Counted from the stretch's first letter, positions 38,799 to 50,636 are shown. The stretch is DNA of 64,000 bases from CAWCTB01 sp963798275 (GCA_963798275.1 CAWCTB010000009.1:124001-188000), one strand, 5' to 3'. Made by a program: numbers and translations. The notes: a model not told the origin generated them from the letters alone.

Positions 38799-39465
38799 CT
38801 AGGCTTTCTTCGCCTTCAGTCTCCTCGCGACGGCCACGATTCCGCTTCCCAGCAACAGCAGGCTCGCCGGCTCAGGTACGGTTCCACCCGAACCGAATTC
38901 GAAATTGTCGATCGCGTTGTAGTTCGGAGCATCGGGCATAGTCAGGGTCACGGTGCTAAATGCGGTGCTCGAGATAAATCCGGCAAATCCCAGCACCCCG
39001 TCCTGCGTGGAGCCCGTGCTGGTTACCGTGAACGGCCCCATGCCGTCCAATTGCACATCGAAGCTCGCTCCGCCGCTGAACAGGCTGCCGAAATCGAAAC
39101 CCACGGCAGTGTACGAGCCGGGCAGGGCGAAGGTTAGAATGTCCGGAACCGAATAATCCGAGTTCAGGAACGCGCTGGGATACGGAAATCCGTAGAAGCC
39201 CGGATCAATCACAAACATTGAGTTGTTCCCGGTGATCGAGACGCCCGACAGCACCAGCGGACCTGTGCCATAAGAGACATAGGAGCCAATGGCCGCGAGA
39301 CCTTCGAAGTCCAGATTGGTGAGGCCACTGGCCGCCGCCTCGAAGGCGCTGCGGCTGCTATAAACAGTTACACCCGCCTGCAGTGTGGCCGGAACCAAGG
39401 CGATTCCTATTGTCAGCACGGCAAGCCCTAAGACGAGTGAGCGACGCGCACTGAGTCGAAACACG
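38799..39465 (-). CDS. PEP-CTERM sorting domain protein
   Basis: 222 residues from GTG 39465; AAGGAGATACC lies eight bases before it, while an in-frame ATG at 39483 would place this sequence inside the coding region. Signal peptide SLVLGLAVLTIGIALVPATL. Mature domain: YSSRSAFEAAASGLTNLDFE, ALPGSYTAVGFDFGSLFSGG and NAIDNFEFGSGG, a beta-sandwich pattern often found in PEP-CTERM proteins. Tag VPEPASLLLLGSGIVAVA, then RRLKAKK. Intact frame. Regulation and partners unknown. Confidence 0.87.
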
Positions 39466-39674
39466 ACGGTATCTCCTTGCATTGATCTCTGAGTTCGAGT
39501 CAAGTCACCTTGTATTCGGCGCAATAAGGAATCCGACGAAGGACAACAGATTCCCTTCACGCCACCTACGGCAGTGTAAGACGGATCATAGGCCTCCGCA
39601 AGGTAAAATGCCAGCGGCACCTTGGTGTCGAACTTCGGAGCGCCCCGCCCACGCCGCGATAAAATCGCCTCACC

Positions 39675-40590
39675 ATGCCCACGCCCCGCAGCGGTCCCAT
39701 TTCGCCCTTCGAGGTTCTTTTCGATCACGCCGAACCGAGCCCGTTCGACGACGAGGCCTTCGGTCCTTACGGCAACTTCGGATTTCCCCCTCGACCGCAC
39801 GGGCCGTCCATGGGTCTACAGCAACTTCGTGCAGATCGCTCGACGGCATCACGACGCTACTGGGAAAGAATGCCTCGGGCGCCGACATCTCGCAGTCGAG
39901 CGAAGACCGCTGGCTGATGGACCTGCTGCGCGCCCATGCCGACGGCCTGCTGATGGGCATGAACACTTTGCTGGAAGAGCAGCGGCTGCGCGGACCTGAG
40001 AGCCGCGGCATCGTCTTTCAGGTGACCGATCCCGCCATGCAGGCGCTGCGGCGGACGGCTGGGCAAAGGGCGCGAGCGCAACATCTTCGTCACCAGGGCA
40101 CTCGATCTCGATCTGTCGCGCCTGAAAGTCTTCGACGGCGACCAGGTCGATGCGGCTATCGTGACCTCTCCTGCCGGAGCCGAGCGGCTTCGCGCCCGGG
40201 GATCGCATCCGCATGTTGCGATCGTCGCGGCCGGCGAGGGCGAGAAGCCTCGACCTGCCGGCGGCAATCCAGAAACTGCGGACTGAACTGGGTGTCGAGT
40301 ACCTGCTCTGCGAGGGCGGGCCCACTCTCTATGGCAACCTCGCCCGCGCCGATCTCGTGGACGAAAAGTTCCTGACCATCTCGCCCTTTGAAGTGGGACA
40401 ACTCGTCCCCCCCGAGCAGGAGCGCCTGCCTAGGGAAGTGGGTATTACGCCGCTGCTTCGACCAACCGTCTTCGGCGGCCCGGGCTTCACCACGGAGCAC
40501 ATGACGCGTTGGACTTGGATGAGCTGCCGCAAGGCCGGCGACCACCAGTTCAACCGCTATCGCAGGAAAACGCGGGTAGTAGATCAATGA
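39675..40590 (+). CDS. RibD C-terminal (dihydrofolate reductase-like) family protein (multiply frameshifted)
   Basis: Predicted NAD(P)H-dependent reductase related to the RibD reductase domain, without the deaminase domain. Pieces in three frames join as: MPTPRSGPISPFEVLFDHAE; GRPWVYSNFVQ; LDGITTLLGKNASGADISQS then SEDRWLMDLLRAHADGLLMG; FVTRALDLDLSRLKVFDGDQ; VEYLLCEGGPTLYGNLARAD; and LVDEKFLTISPFEVGQ. The substrate-site and cofactor-loop motifs of the family (LDGITT, LLCEGGPTL) are kept. At least four single-base shifts lie between 39800 and 40250. Corrected length ~300. Whether it acts in riboflavin synthesis cannot be told; no rib genes are adjacent. Confidence 0.75.
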
Positions 40591-40697
40591 CTCACCCCAC
40601 CCAGCGCTGACGCACCGGCCTCACATCATCCCACCCGACGGGCTGGTCTCCTGTTGCTTACTGCCCATTCACAATCGCCTTCTCTGACAACTAACTA

Positions 40698-42959
40698 CTA
40701 TCCACTATCCACTGACAACTTCTTCACTTCCCCTGTCTCCAACACCCCGGCCGCGCGGTTGATCGCCTCGGTCAGGATCTGCAACTGCTGCTGCGTGGTC
40801 GCCAGGTCTTTGCGGTCAATCGCCTCATTCACTCCCGGGATCACCACCGCTGCGTATCCGGTGTACTCTCCCGGAGCATAAATCGCATGTTTGAACCACG
40901 GCCGCCCGGGCAGGCCGTCGATCAGAAAGGCGCGCTCTGCATTGCGAAGCGCTGTGTTCATTCGCTCCGCATCGCCTTTGCCGCTGTTCTGCACCTTCAG
41001 CAACTCGGCGCCCGCTTTCTCCATGCGCTGTGCCGCCTGCTGCGCCGCGCCGAACGAAGGCGACTTGCGCCGCAAACGTATCCTTCGATTTCTGCTCGGC
41101 TGCCTTCAGGTACGCGCCGATTTCCTTCCCATATTCTTCGTAGTCGAACGGCAGCACGTCGGCCGAGGCCATGCGAATCGCCTGCAACCCGTAGACCCGG
41201 GCCATCTCCTGCTCATAGACAAAGGTCGGATCGCCAAACTTCGTGAACCACGCGAAGTTGTCGAACACCGAGTGGTAAACGCCATATGGTCCGTGCGAGC
41301 CAATGTCCGTCGACGGCACCCCGAGATGCTGCAGAAAAGGCGTGAAGTCCGAACCGCTGCCCAGGTCGCCGACGTTGATGTCCTGCTTTACCTTGGCATT
41401 GGGCTCGCGCGGAGAGCCGCCCAGGGCCGAGTTCATGCTCTTGCCGCGCTCCTTCTCTTCTCTCTCGTTGCTCACCTTCCATTGTTCGTAGACGCTGCCG
41501 CCCTTGGGACTGGGCACCGACTTCACCACGTCGCGCTCGTATTGCTTGAGGCTGGGCACCGCCGATGCACCGTAGTCAGGCCCCGCCACCGCCACGTCCA
41601 TGTTGAAATAGGCAACCGCGTTCTTCAGTTCCTGCTCGTGCTGCTCGGCGAATTCGGTCGAGCCGATCAGGCCTTCTTCTTCCGCATCCCAGCTGGCAAA
41701 CACCAGCGTGCGCTTCGGACGCCATCCCGTCTTCAGCAACTCCCCGACACCATGCACGGATTCCAACAGCGCCGCGGTTCCGCTGTTCGGATCGACCGCG
41801 CCATACACCCACGCATCGCGATGATTGCCCGAGACCACCCACTCGTCCGGGAACTGCGAACCTTTCACCATGCCGATGACGTCATAGATCGTCGCCCACT
41901 GGTAGTTCTGCTTCAGCAGCATGTGGACCTTCACCGGGCCCGGTCCAACGTGATACGTGAACGGCAGCGCGCCCTGCCACTCGCGCGGCGACTCCGGTCC
42001 GCCCAGGTTCGCCATGATCGGAGTCGCATCGCCGTAGGACAACGGCGTCGTTGGCACCTTGGTCAGGTCGGTCGCCTTGCTCCGGCGAGAGTGCGCTGGC
42101 TGTCCGGCAGGTCCGGAACCGAAGCAATGCCCGGCGTCGTCGGATCGCCCGGATAGCGGAACAGGTACTGAATCGAGCCGCGCTGCACGGCTGTATCCGG
42201 ACGGTACGGGCCCTTGGGATACTTGTCGCCCCTGAAGTAGCCGTCGTCCCACGGATCGGAGTAGATGATGACGCCCACTGCGCCGAACTGTTCGGCGACG
42301 TAGGGCTTCACTCCGCGAAAGTTCTGTCCGTAGCGGACGATGGCGATCTTCCCCTTCACGTCGATGCCCATCTCCTGCAGCTTCTTGAAGTCCTCCAGCC
42401 GGCCGTAGTTCGCATACACCACATCGGCGGTGACATCGCCCGAGGGCGAATACTCATTGAACGCTGTGGTCACTCGCGGGTCGTCCTGGTACGGATCGTC
42501 GCTCACGTGCTCGCGCGAGGGGCCGTGCATCGTGACCCCATCCGGAGCCACGACATCAACCTTGATCTCGCCCGGCAGGTTCATCCAGATCTTGTATTCC
42601 TGGATGTAGGTATCGAGCCCCGCTTCCTTGAACTTCTGCTGAACGTACTCCGCCGTCTTCTTGTCTTCCGGAGAGCCGGCCACGTGCGGCTCCGCGGTCA
42701 GAATGCGCAGATGTTCCTTTGCCAGTTGCGCATTGGGCACGGCGAGAAACGTCTTCTCCACCTGCAGTTCTGGTCCCGGATCGCGATACCCGGTGATCGC
42801 GGTCGGCGGCGTGAAGGGAGCAGCCGTCTTTTGTTCCGCGCTCGGCGCGGCGGGCTGTTCCTGGCTGTAAGCGATGGGTGAAAGGTTGAGGGCGCAGATC
42901 AGTACAGCGGCAAGTAGGCGATGCAATCTGGGGAATCTCCTCAGGAATGTCGAGTTCAT
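40698..42959 (-). CDS. secreted M28 peptidase, glutamate carboxypeptidase II-like (frameshifted)
   Basis: Zinc carboxypeptidase of the transferrin-receptor/PSMA type. Signal peptide in MNSTFLRRFPRLHRLLAAVL and following residues; ATG 42959 lacks a ribosome-binding site, whereas TTG near 42929 has GAGGAG upstream and is an alternative start. A protease-associated domain (GKIAIVRYGQNFRGVKPYVA) is inserted. All zinc ligands are visible: NHRDAWVYGAVDPNSG, WDAEEEGLIGSTEFAE, AYFNMDVAV and YHSVFDNFAW. The C-terminal dimerisation domain ends VLETGEVKKLSVDSG. Shifts near 42075 and 41060. Corrected length ~750 residues, typical. Likely periplasmic peptide degradation. Confidence 0.9.
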
Positions 42960-43219
42960 CAGATTACAACAGGATGCCAAGCTTCCGGCCATGGCAAGCA
43001 GGCTCGGCTGACGCGCTTCCCAGTGGACTATCGCCTGACATCTCCTTTATTTCTTGTCGAGCGGAACCCACTGCTCGGTTATCGCGTGTGCTAAACTTCG
43101 CAACCGCGTTTCCCGAGACATCAGTGAGCAACTCTGAAATTTTGAGGAGGACCGGATGAGCGAGACCATCACTTCATATTTGTGTGGCGCGCGCGGTGCA
43201 GAAGAGGGCGGGCGCGACC

Positions 43220-44011
43220 ATGAAGTTCGTTCTCTGCATGGCTGGCCTGTGTCTGCTTTGCTCACCCCTCGACGCTGCGGGCCAGACGCCGGGACAGGTT
43301 ACGTTCGTGAACTCGTGCCAGTACAGCCTGACGATTAATTCGACCGGCCCGCAGATCGGGACACTCGCTGCCGGGGCCCAAAAATCTATCGCTATTACGG
43401 CTTTCAACAAAGGCGGGGCCAACCGGATCATTCCGTACCCGAACCTGGCCGACAATCAGTGCCCGAACTGCGATGACTGGACGGCCCTGGGTGGACCTCC
43501 GGGGACGAAGCAGCGGGAAGGCTACATGTGGATTGGCGACAACGCGAAGTTCGCCGCCTACTGCAACCCCAGCCTGAGCGGACGCGGCATTTGCGCGCTG
43601 CAGCACAATTGTTGCGGAACCCACATGGTGCAGGACGGCACCTATGGCACGCATTGGGAGTTTACTCCGCAGGGAACGGCGACCAACGACTTCGTGAACC
43701 TGAGCACGAACTATGGTTCCGGCCCGAATTCGCCGCCGAAGTTATGCGGCCAGGGCGTCGATCCGAACGACTGCGTGGACAAGGCGGCCAACATCTTCTA
43801 CAACGTGCCGATCACCTGGACTACGAACATCGACTGCTCGTTCTCCAGCAAAGGGACCAAGGTAAAGGCATCGAGCTGTCTCAGCGCCGATTGCCCGGAT
43901 GCCTACCAGCACCCAACCGACGACAAGCAGGTGGCGTGCTCGGTCGACGCGAAACGATGGTACGTGGTGACGTATTGCCCGGGAGGATCGAAGCTGCCGA
44001 ACGCGAAGTAG
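43220..44011 (+). CDS. secreted thaumatin-like protein
   Basis: 263 residues from ATG 43220 (GAGGGCGGG upstream). Signal peptide MKFVLCMAGLCLLCSPLDAA. The mature protein starts QVTFVNSCQYSLTIN, the thaumatin opening motif, has many Cys (CPNCDDW, CNPSLSGRGICALQHNCCGT) and ends with the thaumatin pattern CPDAYQHPTDDKQVACS, then WYVVTYCP. The family is mostly eukaryotic (plant PR-5, fungal, nematode); some bacterial members exist. Plant members bind or hydrolyse beta-1,3-glucans, so an antifungal or glucan-binding role is conceivable, but the acidic-cleft residues cannot be judged by eye. Intact frame; monocistronic. Confidence 0.8.
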   Translation: MKFVLCMAGLCLLCSPLDAAGQTPGQVTFVNSCQYSLTINSTGPQIGTLAAGAQKSIAITAFNKGGANRIIPYPNLADNQCPNCDDWTALGGPPGTKQREGYMWIGDNAKFAAYCNPSLSGRGICALQHNCCGTHMVQDGTYGTHWEFTPQGTATNDFVNLSTNYGSGPNSPPKLCGQGVDPNDCVDKAANIFYNVPITWTTNIDCSFSSKGTKVKASSCLSADCPDAYQHPTDDKQVACSVDAKRWYVVTYCPGGSKLPNAK

Positions 44012-44399
44012 GAAAGTGCAAGCCCGAGCGAAGAGCTTTCAACCCCGAACATCACGTTCAGTTTGACATTGCCGCTGGACGACGGTTCGACGCCGAGTGC
44101 GCGACAAGGAGCAGCGGCAAGCGACGGTCTGCGAGCGGGATTTCAACGAACTACAGGGGATGGCTAGCAGGTTACGATGGATATGGTATGCAACGCCGGT
44201 ACTGAACAGCGGATGCGAACTGATCAAGTGACGATCAGATTACCGCATTCGGAGTCACGGGGTCACAATCCTCCGTGACGAATGTCCTGCTGTCGGCATG
44301 ACTTTGTGTATACGCTGACAAGTGTCGGGGGTAGGAAGAAGCACCCTCGTGACCTCACCGGGCAGGCGCCGGGCCCAACTCGCGAGAGGAGTCCATTGA
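44012..44399. other. intergenic region
   Basis: About 390 bases between the thaumatin-like and DUF4236 genes. No gene or repeat recognised; an AGAGGAG ribosome-binding site lies at its 3' end. Confidence 0.4.
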
Positions 44400-46005
44400 T
44401 TGGGTTGGTACTTACGGAAATCGTTCAGCTTCGGGCCACTTCGGCTGAATCTCTCGAAGTCTGGTCTTGGGTACTCATTCGGTGTAAAGGGAGCGCGCAT
44501 TGGCAGCGGACCACGTGGAAACTACGTCCACATGGGTCGGTACGGCCTTTATTACAGACAATATTTCAATCAAAACACCCTGAACGGCGAGCCAACTCAC
44601 AAGGTACCCGTTACTCCAAGCGAGCCCGAAATCATCGGTACGGCTATCCCCACGGCGGATGTAGGCCAACTGCACGACAACTCAGCTGACCAGCTGCTTA
44701 GATATATCCGCGAGCAGCACAGCAAACGGGTTGTCGCCCCTTGGGTGTCATCAATTGCTTGCCTAATCCTACTGGGGATGATCGCTAGAGAAGTTGCCCT
44801 GTGGGTTGTCGCGTGCTGCATCCTCTTGGCCATCGTCGCGCATTATCTGATCAGCCGATTTGATGCTGGCCGTAAGCGTGTACTGTTGACCTTCAATCTC
44901 GAAGATTCCGCAAGCACGAAATACGCCTCCCTTCGGGACGCCATCAAAGCACTCACCTCCTCCCAGAAAATCTGGCGCGTCATTACCAGGGACCGCTCTT
45001 TGGACACGAAATACACGGCCGGAGCGACTGAAATCATAAGTCGTAAAAATGCGACGATCGCAATGTGTCCACCTCCGCACGTTGAAGTGAATGTACCAAT
45101 ATGGAACATGGGGTTAAGCGACCAATCCTTGTACTTTTTCCCTGATCGAATGCTCGTGTATCAGGGGGCACAAATAGGCGCGGTCCCCTATGCGGATGTA
45201 AACGCCACCTGTTGTACGACGAGATTTGTGGAATCTGATGGTGTTCCGACCGACGCGCGCGTGGTGGGAACGACTTGGCGTTACACCAATAAGGGCGGGG
45301 GGGCCGGATCGACGCTTTGCAAACAATCCGCAAATTCCCATCGCTGAATACGCGCAAGTGGTGCTTCGTTCGAAGGCGGGCCTCAATTTCTTGCTACACA
45401 GCTCGAATGCCGCGGCAGCACAGAGATTCGTCAGCGGGTTGTCCATGTATGGCTCGACCGTAATGACCACGCAGGTCGCGGAAAGTTCGGGCGGGTCCAT
45501 GCCGGATAAGACTGAATCCTCCTTAACGAACTCGGCGTTGGAGGGTTGGGGTTGGGCTGCGGCCCCCGTGCTTCTTGCCGTTATGCTACTCGCAATGGCG
45601 GTCGGTCCCCGTGGGAGTTACTTGCAAACACCTCGACCACAAACCCCTGCCCAGACAGGAATCATTCAGCAGCCTCTTCCGCAGGTTCGAATTTTGCGCC
45701 AGAAGGGGATGCAGGTTGTCGTGGCCATACCAGCCGGAACTTCCGATTCGGATTTACTGCGCCTACTTGACGACTTGCGTGTAAGAGTTAAAACGTCACG
45801 ACTTTCAGAATTGGGTATTGACACATCACAACGGCCATCTCCTCCGTCTGGCGGAGCGATTTTTGTTTTCAGGACCGACGGAAAGACGGTTCCAACACTG
45901 GCGGAGAGCGACGCGACTCTCAAGTGGAATCGCAAAGAGACCACTGCGACTCTGCGCAAAGCTGATGGAAAGCATGTCCCAGCGTTCGGATCGGCTGCGC
46001 AGTAG
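44400..46005 (+). CDS. DUF4236 domain membrane protein (frameshifted)
   Basis: Starts at TTG 44400 with AGAGGAG upstream. The N-terminus GWYLRKSFSFGPLRLNLSKS and GVGYSFGVKGARI-like GLGYSFGVKGARIGSGPRGN define DUF4236. Two membrane segments follow near residues 115-155 (VSSIACLILLGMIAREVALW, VACCILLAIVAHYLI), then a conserved soluble region ending LFFPDRMLVYQGAQIGAVPY-like sequence. A shift in a seven-G run near 45300 leads to FANNPQIPIAEYAQVVLRSK and a further membrane segment (AAPVLLAVMLLAMAVG) with a polar tail. GC and codon choice are lower than in neighbours, hinting at transfer. Function unknown. Confidence 0.75.
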
Positions 46006-46408
46006 AAAGTGATCACGCGTGGTTCTTGGCGGCGCGGATGGTCGCTCATGAATATGATCGTGTGCTTTTGCTTGGTAGCTGGCGACTGCGAACCGGAAGC
46101 TGAATGGTTGGGACGGACAGATTTGAAATGCCTAACACGCTGACTCTGCGAGCAAGCGCCCCTCGCAAGCGTGGATTCGGCGCCTTTGCTGGCGGTGCGG
46201 CGAGAGAGTTGGGGGATGCGCCGATCGCTGACAGCTGTAGGCTGAACGGTCGGCCTTATCGGCCTTAAAGGAAGATTTCAGAACGTGGTTCGCCCTAGCC
46301 GCGCGAATGTCTGCCCCAGCCCGTCGTCCAATACGGACGAGGAAGGTCGGGCACCCCGCAGTTTGAATAGCAGATAAGGACAGGCCGGACTACCTAACCA
46401 ATCAGGTT
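46006..46408. other. intergenic region with a decayed tRNA-Pro 3'-end copy
   Basis: About 400 bases. At 46105-46133 on the minus strand lies a mutated copy of the tRNA-Pro T-arm and 3' end (matches TGGTTGGGACGGACAGATTT in plus text), the most distant member of the array described at 47320-47640. Otherwise empty. Confidence 0.55.
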
Positions 46409-47146
46409 TCAGCCGCTAATCGCCTGCACCAACAGCGCCGCTCCCGTCAGCACCAAGCCAACGTAAACATACTTTAGAAATGAGTCTCCCCGCAGCCGAT
46501 GATTCAAGACCCGGCCAATGAAAATTGCCGGCAAGGCGAGCGGCAGCGACAGCAGATAGTAGCGCGTCACCGCAGGTACCCACAGGCCTGCGAGCCAATA
46601 GCCTGCCATACCGATCAGACTGGCGGGGAAGAAGTACGCCTGCAGCGTTGCCCGAAAGTGCTGCGCAGACCAGCGGCGCATCGCCCCATACAGGGCCAAC
46701 GGAGGCCCATTCATGCCGTAGGCCCCACCCAGTATGCCGGCGCAAAAACCGCAGCCGAGCAGCCACAGCCGCCGCTCGCTGTGAATCTCCGGCGGCTTGC
46801 GGCCTCTCAACGCGTGGGCCGCGAAGGCCATGATGATCGCTCCCAGGATCGCTTTGACCAGGCGATGGTTGCCATGGGTAAGCAGCACGAGCCCCAGCGG
46901 TATGCCGAACACAGTCGAGATCACAAGCCAACCCGCACTGCGAAGGTGAATGTTTCGCCAGTCCTGCGCAACGATGATGGCGGCGACCGTTATCGAAACC
47001 AGCACGGCCAGCGGGGCAGCAACGTTCACCGGGAGGCGGAGTGCGAGCAGAGGAACGGCGACCAGAGCTTCGCCAAATCCGAAGACAGATCGGATCAACG
47101 TGGCAAGGAAGATGACCAATACGACATAAACTGTTGTAGCGTCCAT
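46409..47146 (-). CDS. TauE/SafE family permease
   Basis: 245 residues, eight predicted membrane segments. ATG 47146 has CCGGAG upstream; a longer frame to 47425 would run through tRNA-derived repeats. Family features: FLATLIRSVFGFGEALVAVP in the first repeat and LLGCGFCAGILGGAYGMNGP, then PLALYGAMRRW, in the second. TauE/SafE proteins export or import sulfonates, sulfite or similar anions; no sulfur genes are nearby to choose a substrate. The gene is flanked on both sides by direct copies of a tRNA-Pro 3' fragment (46105 and 47325). Confidence 0.87.
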   Translation of the reverse strand: MDATTVYVVLVIFLATLIRSVFGFGEALVAVPLLALRLPVNVAAPLAVLVSITVAAIIVAQDWRNIHLRSAGWLVISTVFGIPLGLVLLTHGNHRLVKAILGAIIMAFAAHALRGRKPPEIHSERRLWLLGCGFCAGILGGAYGMNGPPLALYGAMRRWSAQHFRATLQAYFFPASLIGMAGYWLAGLWVPAVTRYYLLSLPLALPAIFIGRVLNHRLRGDSFLKYVYVGLVLTGAALLVQAISG

Positions 47147-47319
47147 GAAGCTCCGGTGCCCGGCCAGATCGGAACAACTCATTTGATCACACGGGAGCGG
47201 CGAGCGAGCGTGGGACGGACAACTGCGGTGCGTTGCTTGCGCTGCCACGCAAGACTTGGGATGCTCGCGGTCGGCGGTAAAAGTGTTTTGGCTGAGAGTT
47301 GACGGCTGATAGCTGGAAG

Positions 47320-47660
47320 CTAAATGGTCGGGACGGGCAGATTTGAACTGCCGAACACGCTGTCTCTGCGAGCCAGGCGCCCTTCGCAAGCTTTGTTCGT
47401 GCGCCTTCGCGGCCCTACGGCGCAAGACTTGGGGCGCTCGCGGTTGGCGCTAAAAGTGTTTTGGCTGAGAGCTGACGGCTGAAGGCTAATTGGTCCGGAC
47501 TGGCAGATTTGAACTGCCGAACACGCTGTCTCTGCGAGCCAGGCGCCCCTCGCAAGCTTTGTTCGTGCGCCTTCGCTGCGCTACCGCGTAAACTTTGGGG
47601 TGCTCACGGTCGGCAGCAGATGTGCTTTGGCTGATAGCTGGTAGCTGATGGCTGGAAGGT
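47320..47660. repeat. tandem degenerate copies of the tRNA-Pro 3' end
   Basis: Two ~170-bp units downstream of tRNA-Pro, each with the T-arm text GGCAGATTTGAACTGCCGA (plus-strand reading) at 47336 and 47501 and the CCA end, then GAACACGCTGTCTCTGCGAG, the same spacer and an AGCTGATAGCTGG-like low-complexity run. A fourth, more decayed copy lies at 46105-46133 beyond tauE. The copies lack acceptor 5' halves and anticodon arms, so they are not functional tRNAs. Confidence 0.8.
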
Positions 47661-47663
47661 AAT

Positions 47664-47740
47664 TGGTCGGGACGGGCAGATTTGAACTGCCGACCCCTCG
47701 CACCCCAAGCGAGTGCTCTACCAGGCTGAGCCACGTCCCG
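47664..47740 (-). tRNA. tRNA-Pro(GGG)
   Basis: Complete cloverleaf on the minus strand: acceptor CGGGACG / CGTCCCG, D-arm GGCTCAGCCTGGTAGAGC, anticodon stem-loop CTCGC-TTGGGGT-GCGAG with anticodon GGG, T-arm GGCAGTTCAAATCTGCC, discriminator A and an encoded CCA. Followed by the degenerate 3'-end copies described separately. Confidence 0.93.
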
Positions 47741-47744
47741 ACGT

Positions 47745-48654
47745 AAACAGGCATCCGACTCGAGCGAACCGGAAGGGTTTCGAGGTCAGATTTAGTCTAC
47801 CATTACGCAGACGGAAGGAGCAGGTTTGGAAATCGGGGAATTGTTCTTCTTTCTCCGCATCGCGCGACCTTAGGGTTGCCGCGAGCATCGGGCATGAGAC
47901 TTCTCCCTCGCAGCATTTCGGTTATGTGGCCGGCACGGTCACGCCTGACGACCGTGTTAGTAAGCTTAAGTATTTAAACGACTTAGCTGGTACTAGCGAA
48001 GCTTCGACCGGGCTGCCCAGTTGCGCAGCCGGCTCCGCCGTCCGGGTACTGGTGGTCGTTCTGGGAGGCGTGTAAGTTGGCATTCTGCGGCGGGCCGCGC
48101 TGGCCGCGTTTGTGTAAACGCTGTGGGAATGGTGTGGAAGGACGGCATGAGTCACCCAGCGACAGGCGCTGGATGGGCCTCTCACCACAGCATTGTTCTG
48201 CAATTCTCTGACGATGCGAAAAACCCTGTATTCATGCGGGTCGGAGCCGCATCGAGGGCGATTATTCTCGGGAATCTTGCGGCCGAGGGGTTGCGCGACC
48301 GCCAATCGATTTGGTATAAATAGAAGTGTCAGCGAGAGGTACTGTTGTCGCTAGCGGATGCGGGATGGGTTTTGAATCCTGCAGGTGAAGCTGGCATCTA
48401 AGACACAGAGCCTTCATAAGCTGCCCTGGCCACAGGGCTGGAACCCGAGAACAGAGCTTCTCGGCAGGTTAGCGGTAATCGCGGAACCTCCAGTACAAGA
48501 TCTTTAACGAACTTAAACGCTCCGGTGCCTTGCGCGCTGAAATATGGTGAAAAGGCTGCCGGGAGCGGCATACTGCGTGCGCTCCGCTGGAAAACGGCGT
48601 CGAGCAGCGTCCGGTGCTTGGCAAATGAGACCCGTAATGATTCGGGCACTCAAG
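47745..48654. other. region upstream of the rrn operon
   Basis: About 900 bases with no recognised gene. A short frame at 48129-48323 (ending NLAAEGLRDRQSIWYK) looks mildly protein-like, but has no visible ribosome-binding site or family. An AGATCTTTAACGAAC segment near 48497 resembles boxA and may mark an upstream rrn promoter. Confidence 0.4.
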
Positions 48655-48684
48655 TTGACGGCACGGAAATCCGCGTGGTATGTT
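48655..48684 (+). promoter_or_regulatory. candidate rrn promoter
   Basis: TTGACG, 18-base spacer, TATGTT, about 230 bases before the 16S 5' end and upstream of the boxA and the 16S processing stem, the expected order. Confidence 0.45.
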
Positions 48685-48769
48685 TGAAAGGTTTCGAGGA
48701 CAGACGGTCGGAGCATTGTGTCTACGGCCGTTGTTTATCCGAAGCGCCCGCCCAGTGCGGGGTCGCCCG

Positions 48770-48782
48770 GATCTTTGACAAC
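48770..48782 (+). promoter_or_regulatory. boxA-like antitermination site of the rrn leader
   Basis: GATCTTTGACAAC matches the bacterial boxA pattern (GCTCTTTAACA type) and lies in the leader just before the 16S processing stem. A related TTTTTGACAACTG lies ahead of 23S at 51246. Confidence 0.55.
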
Positions 48783-48785
48783 AAG

Positions 48786-48797
48786 GTTGAACGTGCC
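48786..48797 (+). other. 5' arm of the 16S processing stem
   Basis: GGTTGAACGTGC is perfectly complementary to GCACGTTCAACC at 50597-50608 in the spacer, forming the long-range stem that RNase III normally cleaves to release pre-16S. Confidence 0.65.
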
Positions 48798-48914
48798 AGT
48801 CGTGAAGATGCGTTCGAGTTTTAGTTCGAACGATCTCACATAGTTATTTCCGCCGTCGTGCCTTCGGGTGCGATGGCTGTTCTCCGACCTCCGTCGGAGA
48901 GCATTTTCAGGTTT

Positions 48915-50420
<1,506 letters not shown>

Positions 50421-50427
50421 AGAGAAC

Positions 50428-50493
50428 GTCATGGCACTCACGCCCATCCCTAGGATGGCCGGCGCAAGCCGGTAGCGCGTGGGAGTTGCCATG
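50428..50493 (+). other. structured element in the 16S-tRNA spacer
   Basis: Outer stem CATGGCA / TGCCATG with inner hairpins CCATCC-CTA-GGATGG and CCGGC-GCAA-GCCGG, forming a multi-branched fold immediately after 16S. Likely part of precursor processing. Confidence 0.5.
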
Positions 50494-50636
50494 TACCCCG
50501 AAAGATCTTTCACCTGAGAGATCGATTGGGAACCTCGCTCGGACATCTCTTTCTCGTTCGCATCAACGATGGTCACGGCAAGCTTAGCTTGCCAGCACGT
50601 TCAACCCTTGTCCTCGAATCTTTTTCATCATCAAGG

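Noticed and set aside
47320..47660. Possible additional tRNAs or a CRISPR-like array
   Set aside because: Copies lack acceptor 5' arms and anticodon stems; only three or four units of ~170 bp that are degenerate along most of their length, so neither tRNAs nor CRISPR.
47486..47734. 82-codon frame across tRNA-Pro and the repeat copies
   Set aside because: Its translation is tRNA-derived text of a kind often mis-annotated as protein.
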